A DNA stretch of 45,685 nt from an uncultured Clostridia bacterium. Its GTDB lineage: Bacteria; Bacillota; Clostridia; Peptostreptococcales; Anaerovoracaceae. Numbering within the stretch: the stretch's first letter is position 1; each line of letters begins with the position of its first letter. Shown piece after piece: positions 17,301 through 24,450 of this stretch. The notes under the pieces are model-generated. The model searched no databases. It had not been told where the DNA came from and saw only the letters and a list, made by a program, of their open reading frames with translations. The position numbers and the translations under genes are program-made. The DNA lies in contig CAKQWJ010000019.1 of assembly GCA_934278925.1 (NCBI GenBank), positions 1 through 45,685 of the forward strand, given 5' to 3'.

Positions 17301-17830
17301 TCGTTCATCAACGCCGTCTCGTTTCGGTCGCTGCTGTAGTGCTCCAGGAAATCCCGAAAGGATCCCCCTTCGATATATCCGTCGTTCTCAAAACACTCCT
17401 CGAAGAGTTCATCCATGGCTTCCATCTGAAGGAGTTGACTCTGGGTTTCATCGCAGATGCGAAAGGTCGGCTCCCGGTCGATTTTATAGAAAAACTCCCG
17501 AATCACCCGCAGTGCAAAGCTGTGGAAGGTGGTGATGTAGGAACGGTACATCCGATTCAGCTGCCGGTTCATCACCGGAGCGCTCTCCGGCACGTCCTTC
17601 ATGTGCTGCCGGATGGCCCGGGTCAGCTTCAGCTTCATCTCCGCCGCCGCCGCGTTGGTAAATGTCACCACCAGCATCTCATCCACATTGGCTTTTCCCT
17701 CCAGGATGATGTGAATAATCCGCTCCACCAGAACCGCCGTCTTTCCGGAACCCGCCGCCGCAGAGACCAGAATGCTTTTATCCAATGTATCGATTGCTCT
17801 CTGTTGATCTTCTGTAAAATGTACGCCCAT
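14336..17830 (-). CDS. addA: AddA helicase-nuclease subunit
   Basis: Large subunit of the AddAB (RexAB) enzyme that resects double-strand breaks for RecA recombination. It has 1164 residues, within the family range. Walker A AAAGSGKT (24-31), motif II DEYQDTN, and the motif VI region VLYVALTRAREKL are intact. The C-terminal RecB-like nuclease is complete: GTGYHRIME, VQGVIDCYF, and the catalytic VDYKSN (DYK at about 1112-1114). AGGAGG lies 5 bases before the ATG. No addB is adjacent: gpmI is divergent upstream and a terminator follows. AddB normally lies directly upstream of addA, so the partner is either elsewhere or missing. Confidence 0.95.
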   Translation of the reverse strand: MGVHFTEDQQRAIDTLDKSILVSAAAGSGKTAVLVERIIHIILEGKANVDEMLVVTFTNAAAAEMKLKLTRAIRQHMKDVPESAPVMNRQLNRMYRSYITTFHSFALRVIREFFYKIDREPTFRICDETQSQLLQMEAMDELFEECFENDGYIEGGSFRDFLEHYSSDRNETALMNEMMDTYAKLRSLPNYFRWAFEKAEMLRFPESGSMADSPIYQMLLERGKTELDAALKDCEKLIDVLDRNGIASLVAIANKDYEQLEELRDSLEHADGPDASAWGAVKFATFRVKKDEKDEYADIKEYCTDLRDRYKKRIKEFKNKFMDPSPETRFREMDAAYEYTIYYLKLLQEFEKRFDAKKQESDLVDFSDIEHITVRILEDPEVSDTLRKRFQFIFIDEYQDTNKLQEYLISKIARPDNLFKVGDVKQSIYGFRQSDPKIFMDTRREYEKAENTDSMVIDLNKNFRSNGATIQYINDVFEGIMPGYDDNAKLYQGLKGDDRFNLKSEAHILLEEDNAAADELAEVDDDGEPIPKLEAEATYIAKLVNGIIGTTFYDGKQGIRRTATPRDIVILCRSTSRSADVFYKAMLEQDIPAHVNDDQGYFDTVEIHQAMALLKLLDNGHQDVPLIGILRSEIFGFTPDELAKVRIAYKENGQRGAYYKAFKYCLENPAALADDALYEKLRQAEVKLEEWRYLSNKMPLDEYIWYVLTESGYYLYAGAMYGGRQRQANLRILAEKARSYQENGVASLNGFIRYVDILRKQNVKTGQAAMISEDADVVRIMTIHKSKGLEFPFVIVAGMGKQLRGDNLGKGFMFDSDMGVSLSYVNRTEKFWRATLLQNLIMEKKRDEGFQEELRVLYVALTRAREKLILVGTAKSREKLERGLPGKSSYYEVIKEKLFIPSVEYRFAPFPKQMLTQKRNLFEEFRKERDRFHGDAKAEQAAEMVAQRLDYEYPDARGLSTKAKYTVSEIRTLREDSFRKRRIDLEEPEFLESGKITGAEIGTGYHRIMERLDFRKALADGTVDEDYIRQVGESLRDKGAISPEIFEALDLNMIKTFFAADIGRRAAEAVGRNQLWKEKPFTLRTEVEDQSVLVQGVIDCYFREGNHIVLVDYKSNRGSEEESKMKEMYQEQIRLYRIALEQAAGLPVTEAYLYMLRAGKTIEL

Positions 17831-17871
17831 AGTTTCCTCCTGCTATAAATATTATTATATTTATATTTTCT

Positions 17872-17899
17872 TTGCGTGCAATATGAGTTGTGATATACT
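17872..17899 (+). promoter_or_regulatory. Candidate promoter of gpmI
   Basis: TTGCGT (17872-17877), 16-base spacer, TATACT (17894-17899), 54 bases before the ATG. Confidence 0.5.
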
Positions 17900-17953
17900 A
17901 TCGATAATGGTTTATTATAAAGGTTATTTCTATAGTGGACAGGAGGTTATTTC

Positions 17954-19474
17954 ATGAAACACAGACCTGCAATGTTGTTGATTCTGGATGGTTTCGGAAT
18001 TCGCGAGGAGGCGCATGGCAACGCCATTGCCGCCGCGAACACGCCTCATCTGGACGCATTGTTTCACAAGTACCCCTTCATCACGCTGGATGCCAGCGGG
18101 GAGCCGGTTGGGCTGCCGAAGGGACAGATTGGCAATTCCGAAGTGGGTCACACCAATATCGGTGCCGGAAATGTCATCTATCAGGATTTGCCGCGGATTA
18201 CCCGGGCAATCGAGGACGGATCTTTCTTTCAGAACGAGGCTCTGCTAAAAGCAATGAGCAACGCGGCGGAGGGGTCCGGTCATACGCTCCATATCATGGG
18301 GCTTCTGTCGGATGGCGGCGTTCACAGCCACATCCGTCATCTTTTGGCGCTTCTGGACATGGCAAAAGAACACCATGTAAAGGACGTCATCGTGCATTGC
18401 TGGCTGGACGGAAGGGACGTTCCACCGAAAAGTGCCGGTGTCTATCTCAAGCAGCTGGAGGATCACATTCACGAAATCGAACTGGGACGATTCGGTGTGA
18501 TTTCCGGCCGATTCTATGCGATGGACCGGGACAAGAGATGGGACCGACTGGAGCTGGCTTACGATGCGCTAACGCTTTCGGAGGGGCTTCACGCCGATTC
18601 TCCGGAAGAAGCATTGGCTCAATCCTATGCAAAGGATGAAACCGATGAATTTGTAAAACCAACCGTCATTACTCCGCAGCCGATTCAGGATGGGGATTCC
18701 GTGATCTTCATCAACTTCCGGCCGGACCGTGCCCGGGAGATTACCCGGACACTGGTGGATGGAGATTTCGATGGTTTTACCCGAAAAAAAGTGGTACAGG
18801 ATCTGACGTACGTGTGCATGACGGAGTACGATGCCACCATGCCGAACGTTATGCTGGCATACCCGCCGGAAGTGGTGGAACCGACCCTGGGAAGCGTCAT
18901 CGCCGCCCACGGATTGCGGCAGCTGCGAATTGCCGAGACGGAAAAGTATGCCCATGTCACCTTCTTCTTCAACGGCGGCAAAGAAGCGCCGGAAGAGGGA
19001 GAGGACCGAATTCTGGTGCCTTCCCCGAAGGTCGCTACCTACGACCTGCAGCCGGAGATGAGTGCTCCGGAGGTGACCCGCCGCGTGCTGGAGGCCATCG
19101 CATCGGATCAATACGATGTGATCATCCAGAACTACGCCAACCCGGATATGGTGGGACATACCGGTAATTTTCAGGCGACGGTTCAGGCCATCGAGGTGCT
19201 GGACGGTTTGGTGGAACAGGTGGTGGATGCCATTCTGGCGAAGGACGGTCAGATTCTCCTGATTGCGGATCACGGAAATGCGGATTACATGCTGGACGAC
19301 AAGGACAATGTGGTCACCAAGCATTCCCTTTCCCGAGTTCCATGCTGCCACATCTGCAATGAGCCGCAGGCTTTTGCAGTGAAAGAGGGAAAGCTGGCAG
19401 ACGTCACCCCGACATTTCTGACGCTGATGGGACTTCCGGTTCCGTCGGAGATGAAGGGAGATGTGCTGGTTTAA
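17954..19474 (+). CDS. gpmI: 2,3-bisphosphoglycerate-independent phosphoglycerate mutase
   Basis: Glycolytic enzyme interconverting 3- and 2-phosphoglycerate, with two Mn2+ ions and a phosphoserine. It has 506 residues, typical of the family. The first metal ligand Asp12 is in LILDGFG, and the phosphorylated Ser62 is in GNSEVGH. Further motifs are DGRDVPP, GRFYAMDRD, NFRPDRAR, and the C-terminal metal site LIADHGNAD. AGGAGG lies 7 bases before the ATG. It is not in a gap-pgk-tpi-eno cluster here. The following YitT gene is 163 bases downstream with no clear terminator between, so they may be co-transcribed. Confidence 0.97.
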   Translation: MKHRPAMLLILDGFGIREEAHGNAIAAANTPHLDALFHKYPFITLDASGEPVGLPKGQIGNSEVGHTNIGAGNVIYQDLPRITRAIEDGSFFQNEALLKAMSNAAEGSGHTLHIMGLLSDGGVHSHIRHLLALLDMAKEHHVKDVIVHCWLDGRDVPPKSAGVYLKQLEDHIHEIELGRFGVISGRFYAMDRDKRWDRLELAYDALTLSEGLHADSPEEALAQSYAKDETDEFVKPTVITPQPIQDGDSVIFINFRPDRAREITRTLVDGDFDGFTRKKVVQDLTYVCMTEYDATMPNVMLAYPPEVVEPTLGSVIAAHGLRQLRIAETEKYAHVTFFFNGGKEAPEEGEDRILVPSPKVATYDLQPEMSAPEVTRRVLEAIASDQYDVIIQNYANPDMVGHTGNFQATVQAIEVLDGLVEQVVDAILAKDGQILLIADHGNADYMLDDKDNVVTKHSLSRVPCCHICNEPQAFAVKEGKLADVTPTFLTLMGLPVPSEMKGDVLV

Positions 19475-19637
19475 TCCCATTTGATACATGTCATTTGCTT
19501 GGGCGTCTTGTTTTGATGCCTGAATTGTCTCGAATATGCAAAGAACGCAGCCCGGCAAGGGAAAAATGCCGCGGTTGTGTTTCTTGATGCTGTATAACGA
19601 GAAAACGAGATTATAAGAAAGAGGAAAACTAAATAAT

Positions 19638-20522
19638 ATGAACGAGTCAACGTATAAGAGATTATCCCGCAAGGTCGGGCTTGTTGTGGTGGGCAATGTA
19701 ATCTACGCGATGGGCGTAAACATGGCCATCAACCCGGTACACTTCTACAGCAGCGGTTTTACCGGCATTGCTCAGCTGATCCGTCTGTTTCTGCTGAACG
19801 TGCTGCACCTTCCGGAAATTCCGGGGCTGGATTACATGGGCATCATCTACTTCGCCATCAACATTCCGTTCTTCCTGCTGGCTTACAAGGTAATGGGCAA
19901 GAAGTTCTGTCTGGAAACGCTGATATCCATTGCAATGGCTTCGGCACTGCTGGCCATCATTCCGATTCCGGCCAAGCCGATTGTCAGCGATCCGATGCTG
20001 GCGGCCATCGTGGGCGGTCTGGGCGCCGGTGTGGGCGCCGGAATGGTGCTCCGTGCCGGAAGCTCTCAGGGCGGACAGGACCTGATCGGCGTCTGCATGG
20101 CCAAGACGCGTCCGGACTTCAAGGTGGGCACCGTCGGAATCATCATCAGCTTCTGCATCTACGCCGTCTGCCTGTTCATCTACGACATCCAGACCGTACT
20201 GTATTCCATCGTATTCTCGGTAGTCACCGGCCTCTGCATCAACCGGGTTCACATCCAGAACATCCAGATGCAGGCCATGATTTTCACCAAGAAGGAAGGC
20301 ATGGTGGATGCGGTCACCCAGCGGATGCACCGCGGTGTTACCCTGTGGGAAGGTGCCGGCGGCTATACGAAGGAGGATTCCCACATTCTGGTGACGGTTC
20401 TTTCCAAGTATGAGGAGCCGATTCTTCAGAGCATCATCGCCGAGCTGGATCCCAATGCGTTCGTGATTATCGTGGAGAACGCACGAGTGATCGGGAACTT
20501 CGAAAAGCGATTCTTGGACTAA
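19638..20522 (+). CDS. YitT-family membrane protein (DUF161 + DUF2179)
   Basis: Membrane protein of unknown transport function, 294 residues. The N-terminal 190 residues have five to six hydrophobic segments with the small-residue motif GGLGAGVGAGMVLRAGSSQG typical of YitT proteins. The C-terminal 90 residues are the soluble DUF2179 domain, including GVTLWEGAGGYTKEDSHIL. The ribosome site (AGAGG, 11 bases before ATG) is weak. A long hairpin follows the stop codon. Which molecule it moves or binds is not known for the family. Confidence 0.9.
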   Translation: MNESTYKRLSRKVGLVVVGNVIYAMGVNMAINPVHFYSSGFTGIAQLIRLFLLNVLHLPEIPGLDYMGIIYFAINIPFFLLAYKVMGKKFCLETLISIAMASALLAIIPIPAKPIVSDPMLAAIVGGLGAGVGAGMVLRAGSSQGGQDLIGVCMAKTRPDFKVGTVGIIISFCIYAVCLFIYDIQTVLYSIVFSVVTGLCINRVHIQNIQMQAMIFTKKEGMVDAVTQRMHRGVTLWEGAGGYTKEDSHILVTVLSKYEEPILQSIIAELDPNAFVIIVENARVIGNFEKRFLD

Positions 20523-20556
20523 TACGATTCTGGGTTTAACGCACAGAAACTAGGCA

Positions 20557-20599
20557 AAAGGGAGGAGAGTGTCCGAAAACCGGACATTCTTCTCCCTTT
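20557..20599 (+). terminator. Terminator of the YitT gene
   Basis: A 19-bp stem, continuous apart from two G-U pairs, from AAAGGGAGG (20557) to CTCCCTTT (20599) with an AAAAC loop. The T tract after it is short. Confidence 0.7.
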
Positions 20600-20604
20600 G
20601 TCCA

Positions 20605-20632
20605 TTGTTTAATATCTCGGACAGTGTAATAT
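20605..20632 (+). promoter_or_regulatory. Possible promoter of a small RNA
   Basis: TTGTTT (20605-20610), 16-base spacer, TAATAT (20627-20632). No ORF with a ribosome site follows before the strong hairpin at 20715-20753. Confidence 0.4.
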
Positions 20633-20638
20633 GTAATT

Positions 20639-20753
20639 ATCCCCCAAAAAGAACGTCTCCCAAACTTTCGGGGGCGCCGGGACCTCCCCGTCCATCGCCC
20701 CCGGTCTCTATATCACAAAAGGAGCTCTGCCCACTCAGCAGAGCTCCTTTTGT
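20639..20753 (+). ncRNA. Candidate structured small RNA ending in an intrinsic terminator
   Basis: The segment begins at the predicted start of the promoter at 20605-20632 and ends with a perfect 16-bp hairpin (20715-20730 with 20738-20753). Inside it CGGGGGCG (20669-20676) pairs with CGCCCCCG (20696-20703). An upstream CCCCC (20641-20645) could instead pair with the same G run, which gives two alternative folds. I cannot match it to tmRNA, SRP RNA, 6S RNA or a known riboswitch. It could also be leftover intergenic sequence carrying a bidirectional terminator. Confidence 0.35.
20715..20753. terminator. Perfect 16-bp bidirectional terminator-like hairpin
   Basis: ACAAAAGGAGCTCTGC (20715-20730) and its exact complement (20738-20753) around a CCACTCA loop. 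T-rich on the 3' side in both directions. Confidence 0.75.
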
Positions 20754-20807
20754 TGGTTCTGAACTCTCGGGGCCAGTAATTAGAGTTTTTGCGATGATGC
20801 AAATTTA

Positions 20808-21093
20808 ATATGCCTAGAATTTCGAGACGACTTCACGCTAATTTCGCAATCCCTGCAAATCAGCGTGAATGAATTTCCCCCTTTAACCGATTCCGTCATG
20901 CAGATTCTTGCTTTCAAAAATTCTTTTCGAAAAATGTTCACGCTGTTTGAAGCAAATCGACTTTTTAGCGTGAATCGACAGTGCTAATTCGGAGATTCAA
21001 AATTAGAATCCCACCCAAGCGGCAATTTGCATTCACGCTGAATTTCGTTTTTGCGTCAAAAAGCGTGAACCGATTTCAATTTTCTAGGCATAT
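20808..21093. repeat. 286-bp element with terminal inverted repeats and three inverted motif pairs
   Basis: The ends are a perfect 12-base inverted repeat, ATATGCCTAGAA (20808-20819) and TTCTAGGCATAT (21082-21093). Inside, the 8-base motif TTCACGCT occurs three times, each followed exactly 22 bases later by its complement AGCGTGAA: 20832-20869, 20937-20974 and 21032-21069. All three pairs therefore span 38 bases although the enclosed sequence differs. Nothing codes inside, and no flanking target duplication is obvious. Possible readings are a MITE-like non-autonomous element, an array of protein-binding sites, or three RNA hairpins. Confidence 0.75.
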
Positions 21094-21173
21094 GGGATTA
21101 TCTGTTTGAGAAGCGGATAATTAAATTAGATATGCTGCAAACGGTAGGAAACCTGCCCTCTGTTAGCGAGACC

Positions 21174-21202
21174 TTGATAATATATTCGAAGTGTGGTATA
21201 TC
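21174..21202 (+). promoter_or_regulatory. Promoter of the duplicated membrane protein gene
   Basis: TTGATA (21174-21179), 17-base spacer, TATATC (21197-21202), 33 bases before the ATG. Confidence 0.6.
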
Positions 21203-21235
21203 TAGAAAAAAGCAGTATAAAAAAGGAGCAGAAAT

Positions 21236-21661
21236 ATGAGTAAGGATCGCGACAGTCATTTATATACAGTCGGCATATTGATCATTGCAATTGCTTTGAT
21301 GATGTTTATTGAAAATAAAAGCTCTTGTTCGTTTCCGGCTGTTCAGATGGGGGCGGGTCTTCTAACCTGGCTCACTGTTTATCATGCAGGCTTTTTAAGG
21401 AAAAGAAAGAAAGCCCGATTCTCTTCTAACAGCAATGAAGAAGAAAATCGGAGCAAGGATGACGATGGACATTTATACACAATTGCCATACTTGTTATTG
21501 TACTTGCTTTCATAATGTTTACTGAAAACAAAAGCTCTTGTTCGTTTCCGGCTGTTCAGACTGTGCTGGGACTTTTATCCGGATTGTTTTCGTGCCATGC
21601 AGTGTCTTTCGCAAAAAATAGGAAAGATGGGACATCATCTGGCAATAACAAAGAAGTATAG
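21236..21661 (+). CDS. Small membrane protein made of a tandem duplication
   Basis: Unrecognised 141-residue protein. Two halves (about 5-55 and 76-126) repeat each other: HLYTVGILIIAIALMMF matches HLYTIAILVIVLAFIMF, and both continue with ENKSSCSFPAVQ and a second hydrophobic segment. Each half is thus a two-helix hairpin with a conserved polar NKSSCS turn. The DNA coding this turn is nearly identical in both copies (about 21321-21346 and 21530-21555), so the duplication is recent or homogenised. A basic linker (KRKKAR) and a hydrophilic Ser/Asn/Glu-rich linker join the halves. AAAGGAG precedes the ATG. It lies between the inverted-pair element and a large hairpin. Function unknown. Confidence 0.75.
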   Translation: MSKDRDSHLYTVGILIIAIALMMFIENKSSCSFPAVQMGAGLLTWLTVYHAGFLRKRKKARFSSNSNEEENRSKDDDGHLYTIAILVIVLAFIMFTENKSSCSFPAVQTVLGLLSGLFSCHAVSFAKNRKDGTSSGNNKEV

Positions 21662-21671
21662 AGTGAGAGAT

Positions 21672-21730
21672 GGGGGTGCGGACAATTTCTTGGACAGTCT
21701 ATAATAAACCAAGAGGTTGTCCGCCCCCCC
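21672..21730. terminator. Large hairpin between convergent genes
   Basis: GGGGGTGCGGACAA (21672-21685) pairs with TTGTCCGC and the following C run (21717-21730) with one mismatch. An inner TCTTGG/CCAAGA stem extends it. It separates the + strand membrane gene from the minus-strand TetR gene. There is no T run, so terminator activity is likely but not certain. Confidence 0.5.
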
Positions 21731-21750
21731 TATCTACCTTTTCTACATTT

Positions 21751-22305
21751 CTATTCGTTCCGGTATCCCGCAATCATATGGGGCGCGGAATCTGCCAAGG
21801 TTTTGCAGATTTCCTCGCAGAATTCCGGCAGATCAAAGGCAGCGTTTTCCTCCAGCCAGTCCAAAATAATCCCCACGAACAAGCATTTGTAGCAGCGGAT
21901 GACTCTTTCTTTTTCCTCAGAAGAACTTTCTCTGTATTCCTCATCTTCATCCACATACGCTTTTACCACGCCGTAGGACATCTTGTTCAAGCCGGAAAGG
22001 AACACATCCTTTTGGGCGGAGCGAAACAGATGCAGAAAGGCATTCTTTCGCTTCATGCACTCCCCGGCAATATATGTCAAACAATATGCCGGGGATTCCA
22101 GATTGCCGTACCGATGAATCACGTCCTCCATCCATTCTTGGACGGACTCCTCCATCAACGCCGGAATGTCCTGAAAATGGTAGTAGAAGGTGTTCCGATT
22201 CACTTGGCAGCGATTGACAATATCCTGCACCGTTATCTTGTTGTATGGTTTTTCCTCCAGGAGCTCCCAGAACGCATCCCGGATAATTTCCTTTGTTCGA
22301 ATCAT
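21751..22305 (-). CDS. TetR/AcrR-family transcriptional regulator
   Basis: DNA-binding repressor-type protein of 184 residues. The N-terminal helix-turn-helix (about 8-50) reads KITVQDIVNRCQVNRNTFYY and ends HFQDIPAL, the characteristic TetR recognition helix. The C-terminal ligand domain is helical and not assignable to a ligand. Its ATG overlaps the stop of the upstream acidic protein (ATGA), so the two are translationally coupled at the end of the aroC-aroEK operon. Shikimate-pathway genes are not usually followed by a TetR gene, so its target may be the operon itself or something unrelated. Confidence 0.9.
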   Translation of the reverse strand: MIRTKEIIRDAFWELLEEKPYNKITVQDIVNRCQVNRNTFYYHFQDIPALMEESVQEWMEDVIHRYGNLESPAYCLTYIAGECMKRKNAFLHLFRSAQKDVFLSGLNKMSYGVVKAYVDEDEEYRESSSEEKERVIRCYKCLFVGIILDWLEENAAFDLPEFCEEICKTLADSAPHMIAGYRNE

Positions 22306-22955
22306 TTTTCTTCCTGCTGTTCTTCCTTCAATTCCCGAAATTTCTCCGGATCTTCAAAGTTGATATTGATGGCCAGCTCCCATTTACGCCGGCACAGTTC
22401 TCCTCGGTATATCACGTACAGCTTCGTCGCGGCTTCCAGAAGGCTCACCAGCTCCTGCTGCAGTGCCGCTACCAATTCTGCATCCTCTTCCGGATCCTCC
22501 AGCTCCACTTCCATCATCCGGTCCAGGAATTCGTTGCCGACTTCCACCCGAATGCGGTTATCCGATGTGAGAAGATACCGCACCTCCAGCTCCGCCGGGC
22601 AGATTTCCGGCAGAACATCCATCATGTCCATGTGCTCGAAAATCGTCAGCATCTCCTCGCCCAGGTCCTTCGCTTCGGAAATCAGGTTCTGCTCGATTTC
22701 CATGCAAATTGCCCGAACAAAGGCCTCATCCTGCTGGTTTTCGAACAGGGTTTCAAAAGCATCCGTCCAGCCGCCCATGACTTCCGACATGCACACAATC
22801 CGGATTTCCTCATCCCCTTCTTTCATCATTGCTCGAGTGTTCATCACCCCTCGTGCTAAAATGATTTCGATTGATTCCCGGTTTTCCGGTTCTTCATTCT
22901 CTTCTTTTCCTTCCCAGATGAAGGTTTCCGACAATACGTCTTTCTTGTTGGTCAT
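22302..22955 (-). CDS. Hypothetical acidic protein
   Basis: I do not recognise this 217-residue protein. It is strongly acidic, soluble, and mostly helical by composition. It has Glu-rich ends (EGKEENEEPENRES near the start, KEEQQEEK at the end) and a central part with many Met, Leu and Glu residues. No catalytic motif is visible. AAAGGA lies 8 bases before the ATG. It starts 46 bases after aroEK and overlaps the TetR start by 4 bases, so it belongs to the same transcript. A partner or ligand-binding role beside the TetR regulator is a guess. Confidence 0.75.
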   Translation of the reverse strand: MTNKKDVLSETFIWEGKEENEEPENRESIEIILARGVMNTRAMMKEGDEEIRIVCMSEVMGGWTDAFETLFENQQDEAFVRAICMEIEQNLISEAKDLGEEMLTIFEHMDMMDVLPEICPAELEVRYLLTSDNRIRVEVGNEFLDRMMEVELEDPEEDAELVAALQQELVSLLEAATKLYVIYRGELCRRKWELAININFEDPEKFRELKEEQQEEK

Positions 22956-23001
22956 ATCTTCCGTCCTTTACTTTATTTCATGTTCCTTGGATGCCGGCAC
23001 A

Positions 23002-24450
23002 TCAGCGATTCACGCTTTCGTTGATATGCTTTGCTACTCGCCGTTTCACCTGATCGGCGAAGCGCCGGATATCTTCCATGTAGTAATTCTGATGCCGAAT
23101 CTTCGCCTTCGCCTTTTTCTTTTCTTTTTCCCGAAGGCCGAACTCCCGATTGTTTGGAATAATCAGGTTCGCCACCTTCTCATATTTCCAGCCGCGCTGG
23201 CGGTAAAGTTCCTCCACCCCAAGAGCGGCGGTCATCGGGCGATTCTTTTTCGCCAGCTGATGAAGTGGGCGGTCCAAATACACCACCAGACTGTTCTCCC
23301 GCAGCACCGGCCAATTCTCCTCCCGAACCACGATTCCACCTCCGGTGGAAATCACCATTCCGTTCTCCCGGCAGTACTTCTTCAGGGTGGCGCTTTCCCG
23401 TTCCCGGAAATAGTCTTCTCCATATTGGCGAATCATTTCTCCGGAAGTCATCCCGTAGATTTCGTTAATCTCTCGATCCAGATCCACAAAGGTTCTCCCG
23501 GTGCGAATCGCCACCTGCCGGCTGATGGAGGATTTTCCGCTTCCCGGCATGCCGATCACCGTGATGTTCAACTGCTTTCGCAGAAGGCTTTTCATCGCTT
23601 CCCGCCCCAGATCCACCGGAATGGATTTTTTCTTCTTTTCCTTTTTTCGCCCATTCTCACCACGAGTCTGCTCCGCCACGATACGACGGCCTTTCCCGCT
23701 GCGGGGAACCTCTCCCCAGATCTGTGCGGACCGCAGTCCCTGGTATACCAGCATGGCCAGCCCGGATTCCACTTCGGCTCCCGCTTCTTCCGCATCCATC
23801 AGAAACTTAGTGCGGTATGGGTTATAGATGGCATCCATCGCCGTCTCCAGTTGCTCGAAATCCGTCCACTTCACGGAACACCCATCCAACGGGGAATGCC
23901 CGTTGTTGGGATACATTCCGATGGGCGTCGAATTCACGATTACCTGCGCATCCGGATGACGGTGCAGTTCGTCGTAGGTGCAACTGTCCGGTTCCGGTCG
24001 CCGACTCCGAGACACCCGGATAATTTCTTTTGCCCCCAGATTGCGGAGCGCCTGACAGATGGCGGAGGATGCCCCTCCGGTTCCCAGCACCAGCACCTTT
24101 CGGCCGCGAACGCGTTTCTCCTTCGCCATCTTCTCGAAGCCGTACACATCCGTATTGTGTCCCACCAAGCGTCCGTTGCCCAGGCGGCGAATGGTGTTCA
24201 CCGCTTGAAGAGCCTCTGCCTCCGGCGTCAGCTCATCCAGGAACGGAATCACCGCCCGCTTGTAGGGGCTGGTCACGTTAAAACCGCTGTATTCCGTATT
24301 CCGAATCACACCCTCCAGTTCGTGCTCCTCCAGGTCCAGCCGCTCGTAGTCGTAAGGCCGGGTATATCGGGCGAAAATCCCGTGGAGTTCCGGGGAAAGA
24401 CTGTGGGAGATATGTCTCCCGATTACTCCGTATTTCTTTCTATCTTTCAT
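23002..24450 (-). CDS. aroE/aroK: Fused shikimate dehydrogenase - shikimate kinase
   Basis: A 482-residue bifunctional enzyme for two successive shikimate-pathway steps. Residues about 1-255 are AroE: SHSLSP (15-20), VTSPYK with catalytic Lys64, GHNTD with Asp101, the NADP loop GTGGASSA (123-130), and STPIGMYPN (174-182). A very basic linker (about 266-292, GRKKEKKKKS) joins it to AroK: Walker A GMPGSGKS (300-307), DLDREI, STGGGIV (368-374). The C-terminal tail is also lysine-rich (EKEKKKAKAK). The ATG at 24450 lies inside the end of aroC, overlapping by 11 bases, so translation is coupled. An in-frame extension to 24534 is not supported. The fusion should channel or co-regulate both steps. 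Confidence 0.94.
   Translation of the reverse strand: MKDRKKYGVIGRHISHSLSPELHGIFARYTRPYDYERLDLEEHELEGVIRNTEYSGFNVTSPYKRAVIPFLDELTPEAEALQAVNTIRRLGNGRLVGHNTDVYGFEKMAKEKRVRGRKVLVLGTGGASSAICQALRNLGAKEIIRVSRSRRPEPDSCTYDELHRHPDAQVIVNSTPIGMYPNNGHSPLDGCSVKWTDFEQLETAMDAIYNPYRTKFLMDAEEAGAEVESGLAMLVYQGLRSAQIWGEVPRSGKGRRIVAEQTRGENGRKKEKKKKSIPVDLGREAMKSLLRKQLNITVIGMPGSGKSSISRQVAIRTGRTFVDLDREINEIYGMTSGEMIRQYGEDYFRERESATLKKYCRENGMVISTGGGIVVREENWPVLRENSLVVYLDRPLHQLAKKNRPMTAALGVEELYRQRGWKYEKVANLIIPNNREFGLREKEKKKAKAKIRHQNYYMEDIRRFADQVKRRVAKHINESVNR

Noticed and set aside
14441..17848. 1135-codon open frame on the + strand opposite addA
   Set aside because: It is the mirror of addA codon usage. It has no ribosome site and no recognisable domain, and the minus-strand frame encodes an intact AddA.
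23010..23017. A further TTCACGCT motif copy
   Set aside because: It lies in the last codons of aroEK without an inverted partner 22 bases away. One or two chance copies of an 8-mer are expected in a window of this size.
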